DNA from: Heterorhizobium halophytocola
Lineage (GTDB): Bacteria; Pseudomonadota; Alphaproteobacteria; Rhizobiales; Rhizobiaceae
Length of the DNA: 64,000 nucleotides
NCBI RefSeq assembly: GCF_017873095.1
Contig: NZ_JAGGJU010000006.1
Coordinates: forward strand, 124,001 to 188,000
Direction: 5' to 3'
The position numbers and the translations under genes are program-made. Below are positions 33,925 to 44,526 of the stretch, one piece after another. Each line of letters opens with the position of its first letter. Position 1 is the first letter of the stretch. Below the pieces are notes generated by a model. That model ran no database searches, was not told the DNA's origin, and worked only from the letters and a program-made list of their open reading frames with translations.

Positions 33925-36900
33925 ATGGGAGAAGTACGAGGCGAAAAGCTCAGCTTTCGCAGGAAAGACATTCTTGCCCTGCACCAGCTGCCTTCGGCCC
34001 AGGCTGAGGATCCGCTGATCGTGCATTGCCCGGCGCGATCCGGGTTCGGGCGCCGCTGTCTGCGTCTGGCCACCATCTTTTCACTTTTCATCATTCTGGT
34101 CGTCTCGGGCCTCGTCATGGCGATCGAAAGCGGCGCCTTTGACCGTGCCTTGTCGGCAAGCGCCCGCAATGCCCTGTCGGCCGCACTGGGTTCGGAATAC
34201 AGCGCCGAGATCCAGGACACGGCGCTGCGCTTTTCCAACGGGCTGGACCTGGCGGTCGAGGCGCACGGCGTCGTCATCCGGCAAATGCCCGAAGGCGAGG
34301 TGATGGCGCGCGCCGACCGGTTGCGCCTGGTGATCGAGCCACTGTCGCTTCTGTCCGGCAAGATCATGATCGACGAGATCATCAGCGACGGCGTCGATAT
34401 CGACGCAGACCGGCTGCCGGCCGGGCCGGCCATGGATCTGGCCAAGCTCAGGGTCGATTCGGTGCCGCAGCTGATGGACCGGGCCTTCCGCCAGATCGAC
34501 ACGGCTTCGGATTTCATCTCGCGCGGCGGTCTCGACAAGGTGGTGATCGACGATCTCGCCATCCTGCACGGCAAGAGCGAGACGCCGGGAGCCGAGATCG
34601 CGGTCGATCATCTGACGCTGCAGCGGGCGCTGCGCGGCGGGTTGAAGATCGACGGCGAGGTCTCGATTGCCGGCAAGCCGACGACCCTGTCGATCCAGAG
34701 CGAGCGCAACAAGGGCCATACGGGCCGGCTGCAGGCAAAGCTCGAAGGGTTCGACCTCGGCCCCGTGCTGCTGCGCTACAGCTCCGAGGGCGAGATACGC
34801 CAGGGGCTGGACGGACAGGTCGAGATATCGATTGCCGCACTCCGGGCGGGCGACCAGGTGGCGCCGAGCCTGTCGGCCGCGATCTCCGGCAGCGATCTGC
34901 TCTTCTACATGGATGGCAATTCGCAGAAGGTGACGACGACGCAGATCGCGCTCGGTTACGATTTTTCGAAGGACACGATCGAGGTTCGAAAGTCGCGGGC
35001 GGTGTTCGGCAGGACGGTGGTGCCCTTCAGTGGCGGCCTGATCGATCTCGACCGTTTCAATCCCTCCTATGCGCGTGGTTCCGGCATCGCGATCGATCTG
35101 CTGGCAAAGGATGCGGTCGCCTCCATCCCGGCATCGGGCGAACCCTCGGTTCCGTTCGATTTCAAGCTGCTCGGCCGCTATCTCTATGCGAAGTCCGAGC
35201 TGCAGTTCGATCAGCTGACGGTTGCGACGCCTGTCGGCAACATGGCCGGGTCGCTGCATGTGGGCTTTGTCGACGGCAAGTCTCCGGAGATCAGCTTCAG
35301 CGGCCAGATCGCCCAGATGCAGACCTCTGCCGTCAAGCAGCTCTGGCCCTTCTGGATGGCCGACAAGCCGCGGGAATGGGTGATGGAAAATCTGATCGGT
35401 GGCACCGTCCGGCAGGGCTCCATCAGCGTCTTCATTCCGGCCGGCCGGATGACAATCGAGCCGAGCCCGCTGCAGCTGCACGGAAACGAACTGAGTATCG
35501 CCTTCGATGTGGTGGATACCCGGGTCAATATTCCAGGCGATATCCCGCCGGTGCGGGACGCAGCGGCGCGTGTCGAGGTGCATGGCGGCAAGGTCAGCGT
35601 CGCCTTCAAATCGGGCGCCAGCTATTTCCGCTCCGGGCGAAAGGTCGAGCTGAGCGGCGGGACATTGACGGTCTCCGATGCCTACCAGAAGCCGCTGATG
35701 GCCGATATCGCACTCGATCTTGCCGGCAAGGCGGATGCCGTCGCCGAACTGGTCACCTACAAGCCGATCGATGCGCTGAAGCGAACCGGCCTGACACCGG
35801 CGGACCTGACGGGCGATGTCACCGCGCGTCTGGCGCTGAAGGTCGGCCTGGTGCCGGACCAGAACCCGCCTCCGCCGGAGTGGACCGCGAATCTCGCATT
35901 GAAGGATGTGTCGCTTGCCAAGCCCTATGCCAACCGCAAGATCGAAAGCTTCGACGGCACGCTGAAGATCGATCCGCAAAGCGCCCGTATCGACGGCAAG
36001 GCCGATATCGATGGGATCGCCATGGATCTGGCGCTGGTCGAACCGGTCTCGGATGCATCGGTGACGACGCGCGAGCGGGTGATCAAGGCGCAGTTGAGCG
36101 ACGACGCCCGCGACAAGTTGGCGCCGGGGCTCGACGCCATCGTCAAGGGCACGGTCGGACTGACGATGACGCAGAAGGGCGACAGTGACCAGTCCATCCA
36201 ACTGGACCTGCGCCAGGCGCGCATGACACTGCCCTGGGTCGGCTGGAGCAAGGGGCAGGGCGTCGCCGCCAAGGCGACCTTCAACGTCAGGGAGGCCGAC
36301 GGCGTCACCCATATCGAGGACTTCCGTCTCCTGGGCGACGGTTTCGGGGCGCACGGCGCCCTCAGCCTCAACAAGAACGGCCTGATCGCGGCCGATGTGG
36401 AAAATGTCAAGCTGTCGGCCGGCGACGACTATTCGGTTTCCGTAAGGCACAGCGGCCGAACCTATAGCGTCAAGGTCGGTGGCGCCCAGGCCGATGCACG
36501 GGCGCTGATCGCCTCGCTGAAAACGCCCGGTGACAGCGAAGGCCCCAGTTCGGACGCGGTGGCGTCGAAGGACAAGCTGTCGCTCGATCTTAGCCTCGAC
36601 CGCGTCATCGGTTTTGCCGGTGAATCGCTGCGCAATGTGAAGCTGACCTATGGATCGCTCGGCGATCGGGTGAATGCCTTCGACCTGCAGGCGATCAGCT
36701 CCAGCAGTCAGGCGGTCGTTGCCAAGATGGGGCGCGTCCAGCAGCGTCGCCGCATCGACCTGACGACCAGCGATGCCGGCGCGCTTGTGCGTTTTGCCAA
36801 TCTCTATACGCACATGGATTCCGGCCTGTTGAATTTGAGGCTCACCGGGGATGGCAATGGTGGCTGGAACGGCGCCGTCGATGTGCGCAATTTCAGCGTC

Positions 36901-37344
36901 AATAACGAGCAGCGGCTGCAGACGATCGTCTCCACCCCGGCCGACGCCGACGGCCGCAGCCTCAACGCCGCGGTCAAGCGTGATATCGATGTCAGTTCGG
37001 AGCGGTTCCAGCGGGCCTATGCACGCCTGGCGATCAACCAGTCGGCGATCAGGGTCGATGGCGGTGTGGTGCGCGGCGAGCAGGTCGGCGCGACCTTCCA
37101 GGGGCTGGTGCGCGACGAGACCGGCGCCATGGACATGACCGGTACTTTCATGCCGGCCTATGGCCTCAATCGCATTCTGGGGGAACTGCCGATCATCGGT
37201 ACGCTTCTCGGCAATGGCCGCGACCGCGGACTGCTCGGCATCACCTTCCGGCTGACGGGTGCGATCGCCCATCCGAAGGTCACCGTCAATCCCCTCTCGA
37301 TCATCGCACCGGGCGTCTTCCGCCAGATTTTCGAATTTCGCTGA
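33925..37344 (+). CDS. Large AsmA-like (DUF3971/YhdP-type) envelope protein
   Basis: A 1139-residue protein. One transmembrane helix (LATIFSLFIILVVSGLVMAI, about residue 50) leads into a very long beta-rich periplasmic part with many repeated D-x-x-G turns, the pattern of AsmA/TamB/YhdP bridge proteins that carry lipids to the outer membrane. The end (MTGTFMPAYGLNRILGELPIIGTLLGNGRDRGLLGITFRLTGAIAHPKVTVNPLSIIAPG) is the typical AsmA-like C-terminus. The start is ATG 33925; GGAG is 14 bases upstream and a TTG at 33904 is possible. A 1116-codon antisense frame across it is a shadow. Confidence 0.85.
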   Translation: MGEVRGEKLSFRRKDILALHQLPSAQAEDPLIVHCPARSGFGRRCLRLATIFSLFIILVVSGLVMAIESGAFDRALSASARNALSAALGSEYSAEIQDTALRFSNGLDLAVEAHGVVIRQMPEGEVMARADRLRLVIEPLSLLSGKIMIDEIISDGVDIDADRLPAGPAMDLAKLRVDSVPQLMDRAFRQIDTASDFISRGGLDKVVIDDLAILHGKSETPGAEIAVDHLTLQRALRGGLKIDGEVSIAGKPTTLSIQSERNKGHTGRLQAKLEGFDLGPVLLRYSSEGEIRQGLDGQVEISIAALRAGDQVAPSLSAAISGSDLLFYMDGNSQKVTTTQIALGYDFSKDTIEVRKSRAVFGRTVVPFSGGLIDLDRFNPSYARGSGIAIDLLAKDAVASIPASGEPSVPFDFKLLGRYLYAKSELQFDQLTVATPVGNMAGSLHVGFVDGKSPEISFSGQIAQMQTSAVKQLWPFWMADKPREWVMENLIGGTVRQGSISVFIPAGRMTIEPSPLQLHGNELSIAFDVVDTRVNIPGDIPPVRDAAARVEVHGGKVSVAFKSGASYFRSGRKVELSGGTLTVSDAYQKPLMADIALDLAGKADAVAELVTYKPIDALKRTGLTPADLTGDVTARLALKVGLVPDQNPPPPEWTANLALKDVSLAKPYANRKIESFDGTLKIDPQSARIDGKADIDGIAMDLALVEPVSDASVTTRERVIKAQLSDDARDKLAPGLDAIVKGTVGLTMTQKGDSDQSIQLDLRQARMTLPWVGWSKGQGVAAKATFNVREADGVTHIEDFRLLGDGFGAHGALSLNKNGLIAADVENVKLSAGDDYSVSVRHSGRTYSVKVGGAQADARALIASLKTPGDSEGPSSDAVASKDKLSLDLSLDRVIGFAGESLRNVKLTYGSLGDRVNAFDLQAISSSSQAVVAKMGRVQQRRRIDLTTSDAGALVRFANLYTHMDSGLLNLRLTGDGNGGWNGAVDVRNFSVNNEQRLQTIVSTPADADGRSLNAAVKRDIDVSSERFQRAYARLAINQSAIRVDGGVVRGEQVGATFQGLVRDETGAMDMTGTFMPAYGLNRILGELPIIGTLLGNGRDRGLLGITFRLTGAIAHPKVTVNPLSIIAPGVFRQIFEFR

Positions 37345-37542
37345 GAGGCTTTCGACTTGTGGGGCGACCTGTGGGGGCGGGTCCCGCAACATGGCCGGAT
37401 CAAGGCGGTAAAAGGCTAATAAACCCTTCAAAATCAGCGGTTATAATTCGCATGCTTTTTTCTTAGAGAGGTATAATTGCCTTCGCGCGGCCGCAATGTC
37501 GCGTCAATTCTCATTTCAAGCGATCGGGAAGGGACCTGCTTG

Positions 37543-37887
37543 ATGTTCGTGATTTGGAGAGGCTGGGGCATTCTTGTGATTCTGGGCGCGGCGCTCGGCG
37601 CATTGACCGGCGGCCTGATACTCTCTTTTGCCCAATCGATGATGCCCAGCGGGCTGGAGCCCGGGTTTCTCGGGCTTTTTGCCACCTGCGGCACGGTGTT
37701 CTCGGCCATGTTGCTCGAAAACGCCGACGAGGGCCGTGCGATGATCGACGCGCAGACCGGCGAGCGACTGGTGCTGAAGCGCGACGACAGCCTGTTTTTC
37801 ATCCCGGTGCGCTATTGGTCCTGGATCATGGGCTCCATAACCGTGATTCTCTTCCTGACCGGTCTGGTGACGGCGACCGGTGGCTGA
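37543..37887 (+). CDS. Small integral membrane protein of unknown function
   Basis: Not recognised. The 114-residue protein has about three hydrophobic segments (GWGILVILGAALGALTGGLILSF, GLFATCGTVFSAMLL, SWIMGSITVILFLTGLVTATGG) and a short charged loop (DAQTGERLVLKRDDSLFFIP). GGGAAGGGA precedes the ATG. A TATAAT at 37472-37477 could be its -10 element. It is alone between the AsmA-like gene and the tyrS terminator. Confidence 0.7.
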   Translation: MFVIWRGWGILVILGAALGALTGGLILSFAQSMMPSGLEPGFLGLFATCGTVFSAMLLENADEGRAMIDAQTGERLVLKRDDSLFFIPVRYWSWIMGSITVILFLTGLVTATGG

Positions 37888-38043
37888 CCAGCCAGAGACG
37901 TGCCTTCGGCAGGTGGGACGGCCACCGATGTTTGTGCGAACAAACCGGCGAAAAGGGTCAGTTAGATCGCGAATTATTCGCCTGCTTCAGTGACCTGCCG
38001 TGCGTGTCTCTCCCGTCAAGGAGCCATTCTCGGCCGTACAGCG

Positions 38044-38074
38044 AAAAACCCCGGCTGGAGCGATCCGGCCGGGG
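38044..38074 (-). terminator. Intrinsic terminator of tyrS
   Basis: A long hairpin with outer arms CCCCGGC and GCCGGGG and inner pairs is followed, on the minus strand, by five T. It lies 30 bases downstream of the tyrS stop. Confidence 0.88.
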
Positions 38075-38104
38075 ATAAGGCAGTGTTTTAATATCGTTTG
38101 CGGT

Positions 38105-39361
38105 TCAGGTGGGCCGCACCAGCACGTGCTTCTTCTTGCCGACGGAGAGCTTGATGACGCCGTCCGCCGTCACGCTGTCGCTGGCAATCGTCAGCCGCTC
38201 GTCCGACACCTGGCTATCGTTGACCCTGACCGCGCCGCCCTGGATGTGCCGGCGCGCCTCGCCGTTCGAGCCGGCGAGACCGGCCTTGACCAGAAGGCCG
38301 AGCAGCCCGGCCCCGGCGTCGAGTTCCGCGGATGCGATCTCGATCGTCGGCAGGTCCTGGGCGACGGCGCCTTCCTCGAAGGTCTTGCGCGCCGTCTCGG
38401 CGGCCGCGTCAGCGGCCCCGCGGCCGTGCAGGATTGCGGTGATCTCGGTGGCCAGGATCTTCTTGGCCTCATTGATCTCTGCGCCGCCGAGCGCTGCAAG
38501 CTTTGCCACCTCGTCCAGCGGCAGCGTGGTGTAGAGCTTCAGGAAGCGCTCCACGTCGGCGTCCTCGGTGTTGCGCCAGTACTGCCAGAAGTCATAGGCC
38601 GAGAACATGTCGGCGTTGAGCCAGATCGCGCCATTGGCCGACTTGCCCATCTTGGCGCCGGAGGAGGTGGTCAGAAGCGGCGAGGTCAGCGCGTAGAGCT
38701 GCTGCGTGCCCATGCGGTGGCCCAGATCGATGCCGTTGACGATATTGCCCCACTGATCCGAGCCGCCCATCTGCAGCCGGCAGTCGTAGCGCTTGGCGAG
38801 CTCGACGAAGTCGTAGGCCTGCAGGATCATGTAGTTGAATTCGAGGAAGGACAGCGACTGCTCGCGGTCGAGGCGCGTCTTGACGCTCTCGAAGGACAGC
38901 ATGCGGTTGACCGAGAAATGGCGGCCGACATCGCGCAGGAATTCGAGATAGTTCAGCGAACGCAGCCATTCGCCGTTGTTGATCATCAGGCCGCCGTCCT
39001 TCGGGCCCTTGTCGTAATCGATGTAGTTGGCAAAGACGCGCTTGATCGAGGCGATATTGTCCTCGATCTTCTCGACCGTCATCAGCTGGCGTGCCTCCTC
39101 CTTGAACGAGGGGTCGCCGACCATGCCGGTGCCGCCGCCCATCAGCGAGATCGGCTGGTGGCCGGTCACCTGGAACCAGTGCAGCATCATGATCTGGATC
39201 AGCGAACCGGCATGCAATGACGGTGCCGTGGGATCGAAGCCGATATAGGCCGTCACGGTCTCCTTGGCGAGCAGATCGTCGAGGCCGCTTTCATCGGAGA
39301 CCTGATGAATGAAGCCGCGCTCGTGCATGGTGCGCAGGAAATCGGATTTGAACTTGGACAT
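38105..39361 (-). CDS. tyrS: Tyrosyl-tRNA synthetase
   Basis: It charges tRNA(Tyr). It has 418 residues. The class I HIGH motif appears as PSLHAGS (residues about 47-53) and the KMSKS loop as AKMGKS. The Tyr-binding segment is [31 protein letters not shown]. The C-terminal S4-like RNA-binding domain is visible in [25 protein letters not shown]. It has its own strong terminator, so it is a monocistronic unit. Confidence 0.97.
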   Translation of the reverse strand: MSKFKSDFLRTMHERGFIHQVSDESGLDDLLAKETVTAYIGFDPTAPSLHAGSLIQIMMLHWFQVTGHQPISLMGGGTGMVGDPSFKEEARQLMTVEKIEDNIASIKRVFANYIDYDKGPKDGGLMINNGEWLRSLNYLEFLRDVGRHFSVNRMLSFESVKTRLDREQSLSFLEFNYMILQAYDFVELAKRYDCRLQMGGSDQWGNIVNGIDLGHRMGTQQLYALTSPLLTTSSGAKMGKSANGAIWLNADMFSAYDFWQYWRNTEDADVERFLKLYTTLPLDEVAKLAALGGAEINEAKKILATEITAILHGRGAADAAAETARKTFEEGAVAQDLPTIEIASAELDAGAGLLGLLVKAGLAGSNGEARRHIQGGAVRVNDSQVSDERLTIASDSVTADGVIKLSVGKKKHVLVRPT

Positions 39362-39487
39362 GGCCTTGGGGCTCTCTGGATGCTGACTTTGTTAGGAAAC
39401 GCGGCGCGATTTAGCACCGTTTTTCGAGAATGTGCACCCGCCGGCGTATGAAAATTGGCGATCACTTCGATCACGCCCCGCAATGGG

Positions 39488-40381
39488 TCAGGCGCTGGCC
39501 TGCGACGGATCCTGCCGACGGCGTCCTCCGAGCAGGGCCGGCAGCCGTGCGGCGAAACGTTCGCCGTCGCGAAGCCCGACCTCGAAGGCATGCCGCAATC
39601 CGGCCTCGTCGCCGACGGTGAACTTGTTGACGGTAATTTCCTCGCTCGGGCCGACAATGGTGCGCCCCGGCGAGGACGGCGGCGCGCGGCCATGCCGGGT
39701 CGTCATCAGCAGCGTGCGCAATCCTTTGTCTTCCGCCTGGGCGAGCCTGGCAAGCGGCGGGTTGTCGGTCAGTCCGCCATCGAGCGCCGGCCGGCCGTTG
39801 ATGCGGCCGACCGGCATGAAGGGCGGCACCGAGGAACTGGCCATGATCGCGCCGACCAGATCCTCGGGCGTCGCCATGTCATGGGTCGAGATCCAGGCCG
39901 GCGTGAGCCCCAGATAGCGTCCCGCCCTGGAATGGCGGCCGCCGGTCAGCAGTTTCTCGATCTGGTAGGCCGTGATCGAGCCGATTGCGGCCATGCTGGC
40001 GGGCATCCATGCCGGCGGGTGCGACACCTGAATCAGGATCGGTGGCGCCGCCTTCAGGGCCGAAAGCTCCAGCGGGCCGAACTCGCGGGCGAGAAACTGG
40101 CGGAACAGGTCGCCGACCACGAGCGGTGAACGGCCGCTGCGCAGCGCGCGCCAGTCGATGTCGGGCCTGTGCTCGCCGGCAAAGCCGTAGGCCGCCGATC
40201 GCACCCGCTCGCCGATGCCGATCAGGTTCATCGCGCAGTGATAGGCACCGGCAGAGACGGCGACATAATGGCGGGGCTTCTGCGGATAGCGGGCATTCAG
40301 CGCTTCGACGAAGCCGCTCTGCCAGTAGCAACGATTGCCGCCGCCCGCATATCCGATGACATCGAAAGAAAGATCCTGCAT
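39488..40381 (-). CDS. Patatin-like phospholipase
   Basis: A 297-residue lipid hydrolase of the patatin fold. The oxyanion loop is GYAGGGNRCYWQSGF, the catalytic Ser lies in AVSAGAY, and the Asp of the dyad in LDGGLTDNP. The nucleophile elbow reads A-V-S-A-G instead of the usual G-x-S-x-G, a notable change. The protein has no signal peptide and is probably cytosolic or membrane-peripheral. It is one of three leftward genes here (hydrolase, patatin, tyrS), but terminators separate them. Confidence 0.85.
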   Translation of the reverse strand: MQDLSFDVIGYAGGGNRCYWQSGFVEALNARYPQKPRHYVAVSAGAYHCAMNLIGIGERVRSAAYGFAGEHRPDIDWRALRSGRSPLVVGDLFRQFLAREFGPLELSALKAAPPILIQVSHPPAWMPASMAAIGSITAYQIEKLLTGGRHSRAGRYLGLTPAWISTHDMATPEDLVGAIMASSSVPPFMPVGRINGRPALDGGLTDNPPLARLAQAEDKGLRTLLMTTRHGRAPPSSPGRTIVGPSEEITVNKFTVGDEAGLRHAFEVGLRDGERFAARLPALLGGRRRQDPSQASA

Positions 40382-40482
40382 GGCCCGATCTTGGCGCGTT
40401 GACGTTGCCTGAAGTGAGCCAAGGGCAGGGCGGGTTGTCAACCTGAAGATGGGGGCTGCGTCGTTTCGACAGTCGCGAAACG

Positions 40483-40511
40483 AAAAAAAGGCGCCGGTTC
40501 GACGCGGCGCC
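40483..40511 (-). terminator. Intrinsic terminator of the alpha/beta hydrolase gene
   Basis: On the minus strand GGCGCCG and CGGCGCC form the stem around an 8-base loop, followed by seven T. A second inverted repeat (CGTTTCG at 40462-40468 and CGAAACG at 40476-40482) lies just beyond it, before the patatin start, and could be part of the patatin promoter. Confidence 0.88.
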
Positions 40512-40533
40512 CTTCCGCAATATTCAAGATGGT

Positions 40534-41211
40534 TCAGCGAATGCGCTTGGCGGCCGGTTCCGGTACCAGTTCGCCGTCGAGGCGGCGGTCGAGATAGTCG
40601 CCGCATTCGTCGATCAGCGTATCCACCTGGTTGGTGAAGAAGTGATTGGCACCCGGCAGCGTGTTGTGGGTGATCAGAATGCCCTTCTGGGTCTTCAGCT
40701 TGTCGACCAGACCCTGGACATCCTTTTCCGGCGCCACCTTGTCGTTGTCGCCGTGGATGATCAGGCCGGAGGACGGGCAGGGCGCGAGGAAGGAGAAATC
40801 GTAGGTGTTGGGCTGCGGCGCGACCGAAATGAAGCCCTCGATTTCCGGACGGCGCATCAAAAGCTGCATGCCGATCCAGGACCCGAAGGAATAGCCGGCA
40901 ACCCAGCAGCTCTTCGAATCGGGATGCAGGCTCTGCACCCAGTCGAGCGCCGAAGCCGCATCCGACAATTCACCCGAGCCATGATCGAATTCGCCCTGGC
41001 TGCGCCCGATGCTGCGGAAATTGAACCGAAGTGTCGTAAAGCCGCGCTTCTGGAACATGTAGAAGAGCTGGTAGACGATCTGGTTGTTCATCGTGCCGCC
41101 GAACTGCGGATGCGGATGCAGGATGATCGCAATCGGGGCGCTCTTTTCCTTGGACGGCTGATAGCGGCCCTCGAGGCGCCCTGCCGGGCCGTTGAAGATG
41201 ACTTCGGGCAT
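40534..41211 (-). CDS. Alpha/beta hydrolase (COG2945-type)
   Basis: A 225-residue serine hydrolase. The nucleophile elbow is GYSFGSW, with the oxyanion region HPHPQFGGTMNN and the acid and histidine in HGDNDKVAPE and GANHFF. COG2945 proteins have no proven substrate. The start ATG has GGAG upstream. It is divergent from the suf operon, whose iron-box promoter lies between them, so iron could affect it too, although its own promoter is not identified. Confidence 0.87.
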   Translation of the reverse strand: MPEVIFNGPAGRLEGRYQPSKEKSAPIAIILHPHPQFGGTMNNQIVYQLFYMFQKRGFTTLRFNFRSIGRSQGEFDHGSGELSDAASALDWVQSLHPDSKSCWVAGYSFGSWIGMQLLMRRPEIEGFISVAPQPNTYDFSFLAPCPSSGLIIHGDNDKVAPEKDVQGLVDKLKTQKGILITHNTLPGANHFFTNQVDTLIDECGDYLDRRLDGELVPEPAAKRIR

Positions 41212-41262
41212 TGATACTCCGGTGCTGTCGTTTTTGGTGTGTCGAACACCCTTGGATGGGCC

Positions 41263-41323
41263 AAGATGACTTGACGCAACAAGTCATCTTTTCTACAACC
41301 CAGTTTAGAACGGTTCGAAACTG
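41263..41323 (+). promoter_or_regulatory. suf promoter with RirA-like and Irr-like boxes
   Basis: TTGACG (41271-41276) and TACAAC (41294-41299) are 17 bases apart and make a good promoter. Overlapping the first is TGA-N9-TCA (41272-41286), matching the IRO box described for RirA, inside a 10-bp inverted repeat (AAGATGACTT at 41263-41272 and AAGTCATCTT at 41281-41290). Right after the -10 lies a palindrome, 41301-41323, with arms CAGTTTAGAAC and GTTCGAAACTG; its core TTTAGAA-N3-TTCGAAA differs by one base from the Irr ICE motif. Iron and heme status would then set suf expression. Confidence 0.75.
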
Positions 41324-41428
41324 TGATTGAAGGCCACTGCTCTGGTGGATCGTGTCATAGGACAGTCAAGGCGCGGATTTCAAGCAAAATGCGCCGAGAC
41401 CGGAACCTTCGGACTGGCAGGGGTCTCA

Positions 41429-42595
41429 ATGGGCAAGACGCGGATCTATCTCGACTGGAACGCGACGGCGCCGCTTCTGGATGAAGCGCGCGCCGCGATG
41501 CTCGCCGCGCTGTCGCTCTGCGGCAATCCGAATTCGGTGCACTCGGAAGGCCGTGCGGCCCGCCAGGCGGTTGAAAAGGCCCGTCGTCAGGTGGCGTCGC
41601 TCGTCCATGCGTCGACCGCCAATCTCGTCTTCACCGCCGGTGCGACCGAGGCGGCCAGTCTCGTGCTGACGCCGGACTTTCGCATGGGACGGTCGCCGCT
41701 GAAGATCGGTCGTCTCTATGTCTCTGCCATCGAGCATCCGGCCGTCCGGCTGGGCGGTCGCTTCGATGCCGCTTCGGTCAGCGAAATCCCGGTCGGTCGC
41801 AATGGCGTGGTCGATATCGACGCGCTGGGCGCCCTGCTGGATACCCATCCAGCCGAAGACGGTTTGCCGATGGTGGCGATCATGCTTGCCAACAACGAGA
41901 CCGGCGTCATCCAGCCGGTGCGCGCGGCAGCAGCTCTGGTGCATGCCAAGGGCGGCCTGATGGTCGTCGATGCCGTGCAGGCGATCGGCCGCATGGCGGT
42001 GGACATCGAGGCGCTCGATGCCGACTTCCTGATCGTCTCGTCGCACAAGATCGGCGGGCCGAAAGGTGCCGGTGCGCTTGTGTCGCGCGGCGAAATGCTG
42101 ATGCCGAAGCCGCTGGTAACGGGGGGCGGGCAGGAAAAGGGCCATCGCGGCGGCACGGAGAACGTTGCGGCCCTCGCAGGTTTCGGCGCGGCGGCGCACC
42201 ATGCGCAACATGACCTGACGGAGCGAAATACGCGCATCGCCGGGCTGCGCGACGCGCTGGAACAGCATATGAAGGCCTGCGCGCCCGATATGGTGATCTA
42301 CGGGGCAGACGCGCCGCGCCTGCCCAACACGATATTCTTCGGCCTGCCGGGGCTGAAGTCGGAAACTGGGCAGATCGCCTTCGATCTCGAGGGCATGGCG
42401 CTGTCTGCCGGCTCGGCCTGCTCCTCGGGCAAGGTCGGCCAGAGCCATGTTCTGACGGCCATGGGTCTTGATCCACAGGCGGGGGGCTTGCGTATTTCGC
42501 TCGGGGCGACGACAACCGCGGACGATATCGACCGGGCCGGCGCGATCTTCGCGACGGTTGCCGGGCGACGCCGCGGGCAGGGCCAGGCGGCCTGA
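41429..42595 (+). CDS. Cysteine desulfurase, first of two in the suf operon
   Basis: A PLP enzyme taking sulfur from cysteine. It has 388 residues from ATG 41429, with CAGGGG upstream. The PLP lysine is in VSSHKIGGPKG, and the active-site Cys in LSAGSACSSGKVGQS, the IscS/NifS-type loop. In rhizobia this first gene is called sufS2 or iscS-like and precedes sufB, as here. It lies 106 bases downstream of the iron-box palindrome. A second desulfurase, SufS, is in the same operon. Confidence 0.93.
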   Translation: MGKTRIYLDWNATAPLLDEARAAMLAALSLCGNPNSVHSEGRAARQAVEKARRQVASLVHASTANLVFTAGATEAASLVLTPDFRMGRSPLKIGRLYVSAIEHPAVRLGGRFDAASVSEIPVGRNGVVDIDALGALLDTHPAEDGLPMVAIMLANNETGVIQPVRAAAALVHAKGGLMVVDAVQAIGRMAVDIEALDADFLIVSSHKIGGPKGAGALVSRGEMLMPKPLVTGGGQEKGHRGGTENVAALAGFGAAAHHAQHDLTERNTRIAGLRDALEQHMKACAPDMVIYGADAPRLPNTIFFGLPGLKSETGQIAFDLEGMALSAGSACSSGKVGQSHVLTAMGLDPQAGGLRISLGATTTADDIDRAGAIFATVAGRRRGQGQAA

Positions 42596-42740
42596 CAGAT
42601 TCTGCGATCGGCGCTGCCAAGGCGCCGTCGTGAACCACGGCGGGGGTGAAATCTCACTTCCGCATACTTACATGGAGGCGAGAATTCGCCTCACACATTG
42701 ACAAGCTGCCGGCCTTGACCCGGCAAGATTGGAGTGCGCA

Positions 42741-44210
<1,470 letters not shown>

Positions 44211-44319
44211 TTTTCGTCAGTCATGCCCGGCGGTGAGCGCCGGGCAGGCCGGAAACAAGCATTCTCTCGCAACACGGATCCGGTGTAAGACTGGGGCGTG
44301 TCTCTTGAGGAGGATGACG

Positions 44320-44478
44320 ATGGATCCGGTCAATCTGGTTTACTACGCCGTGGTTTGCGGTGGACTTGCCGCCTATGCGCCGCCGATTTCGAAGGTGGCC
44401 AAGGCCGGCATAGGGGTTGCGACGGGCGCCGTCTCGGCGGCGCTCCTGCCGATCGTCCACCAGCTGCTCGGCTTTTGA
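44320..44478 (+). CDS. 52-residue membrane peptide between sufB and sufC
   Basis: No family recognised. The predicted peptide reads as one or two hydrophobic helices (NLVYYAVVCGGLAAYAPP and AGIGVATGAVSAALLPIVHQLLGF). AGGAGG lies 6 bases before ATG 44320, a stronger ribosome site than many of its neighbours, so it is probably translated. It sits 109 bases after sufB and 48 bases before sufC. It may anchor or report on the Suf complex, but that is inference. Confidence 0.62.
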   Translation: MDPVNLVYYAVVCGGLAAYAPPISKVAKAGIGVATGAVSAALLPIVHQLLGF

Positions 44479-44526
44479 ATTGAAGAAAAATGCGCCAGGG
44501 GCGCCAAACTATCAGGATCGTTGTTC

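Noticed and set aside
34081..37431. 1116-codon open frame on the minus strand across the AsmA-like gene
   Set aside because: It is a mirror of the plus-strand coding frame in GC-rich DNA; it has no start with a ribosome site, no recognisable domain and an Arg/Asp/Gln-rich composition typical of antisense shadows.
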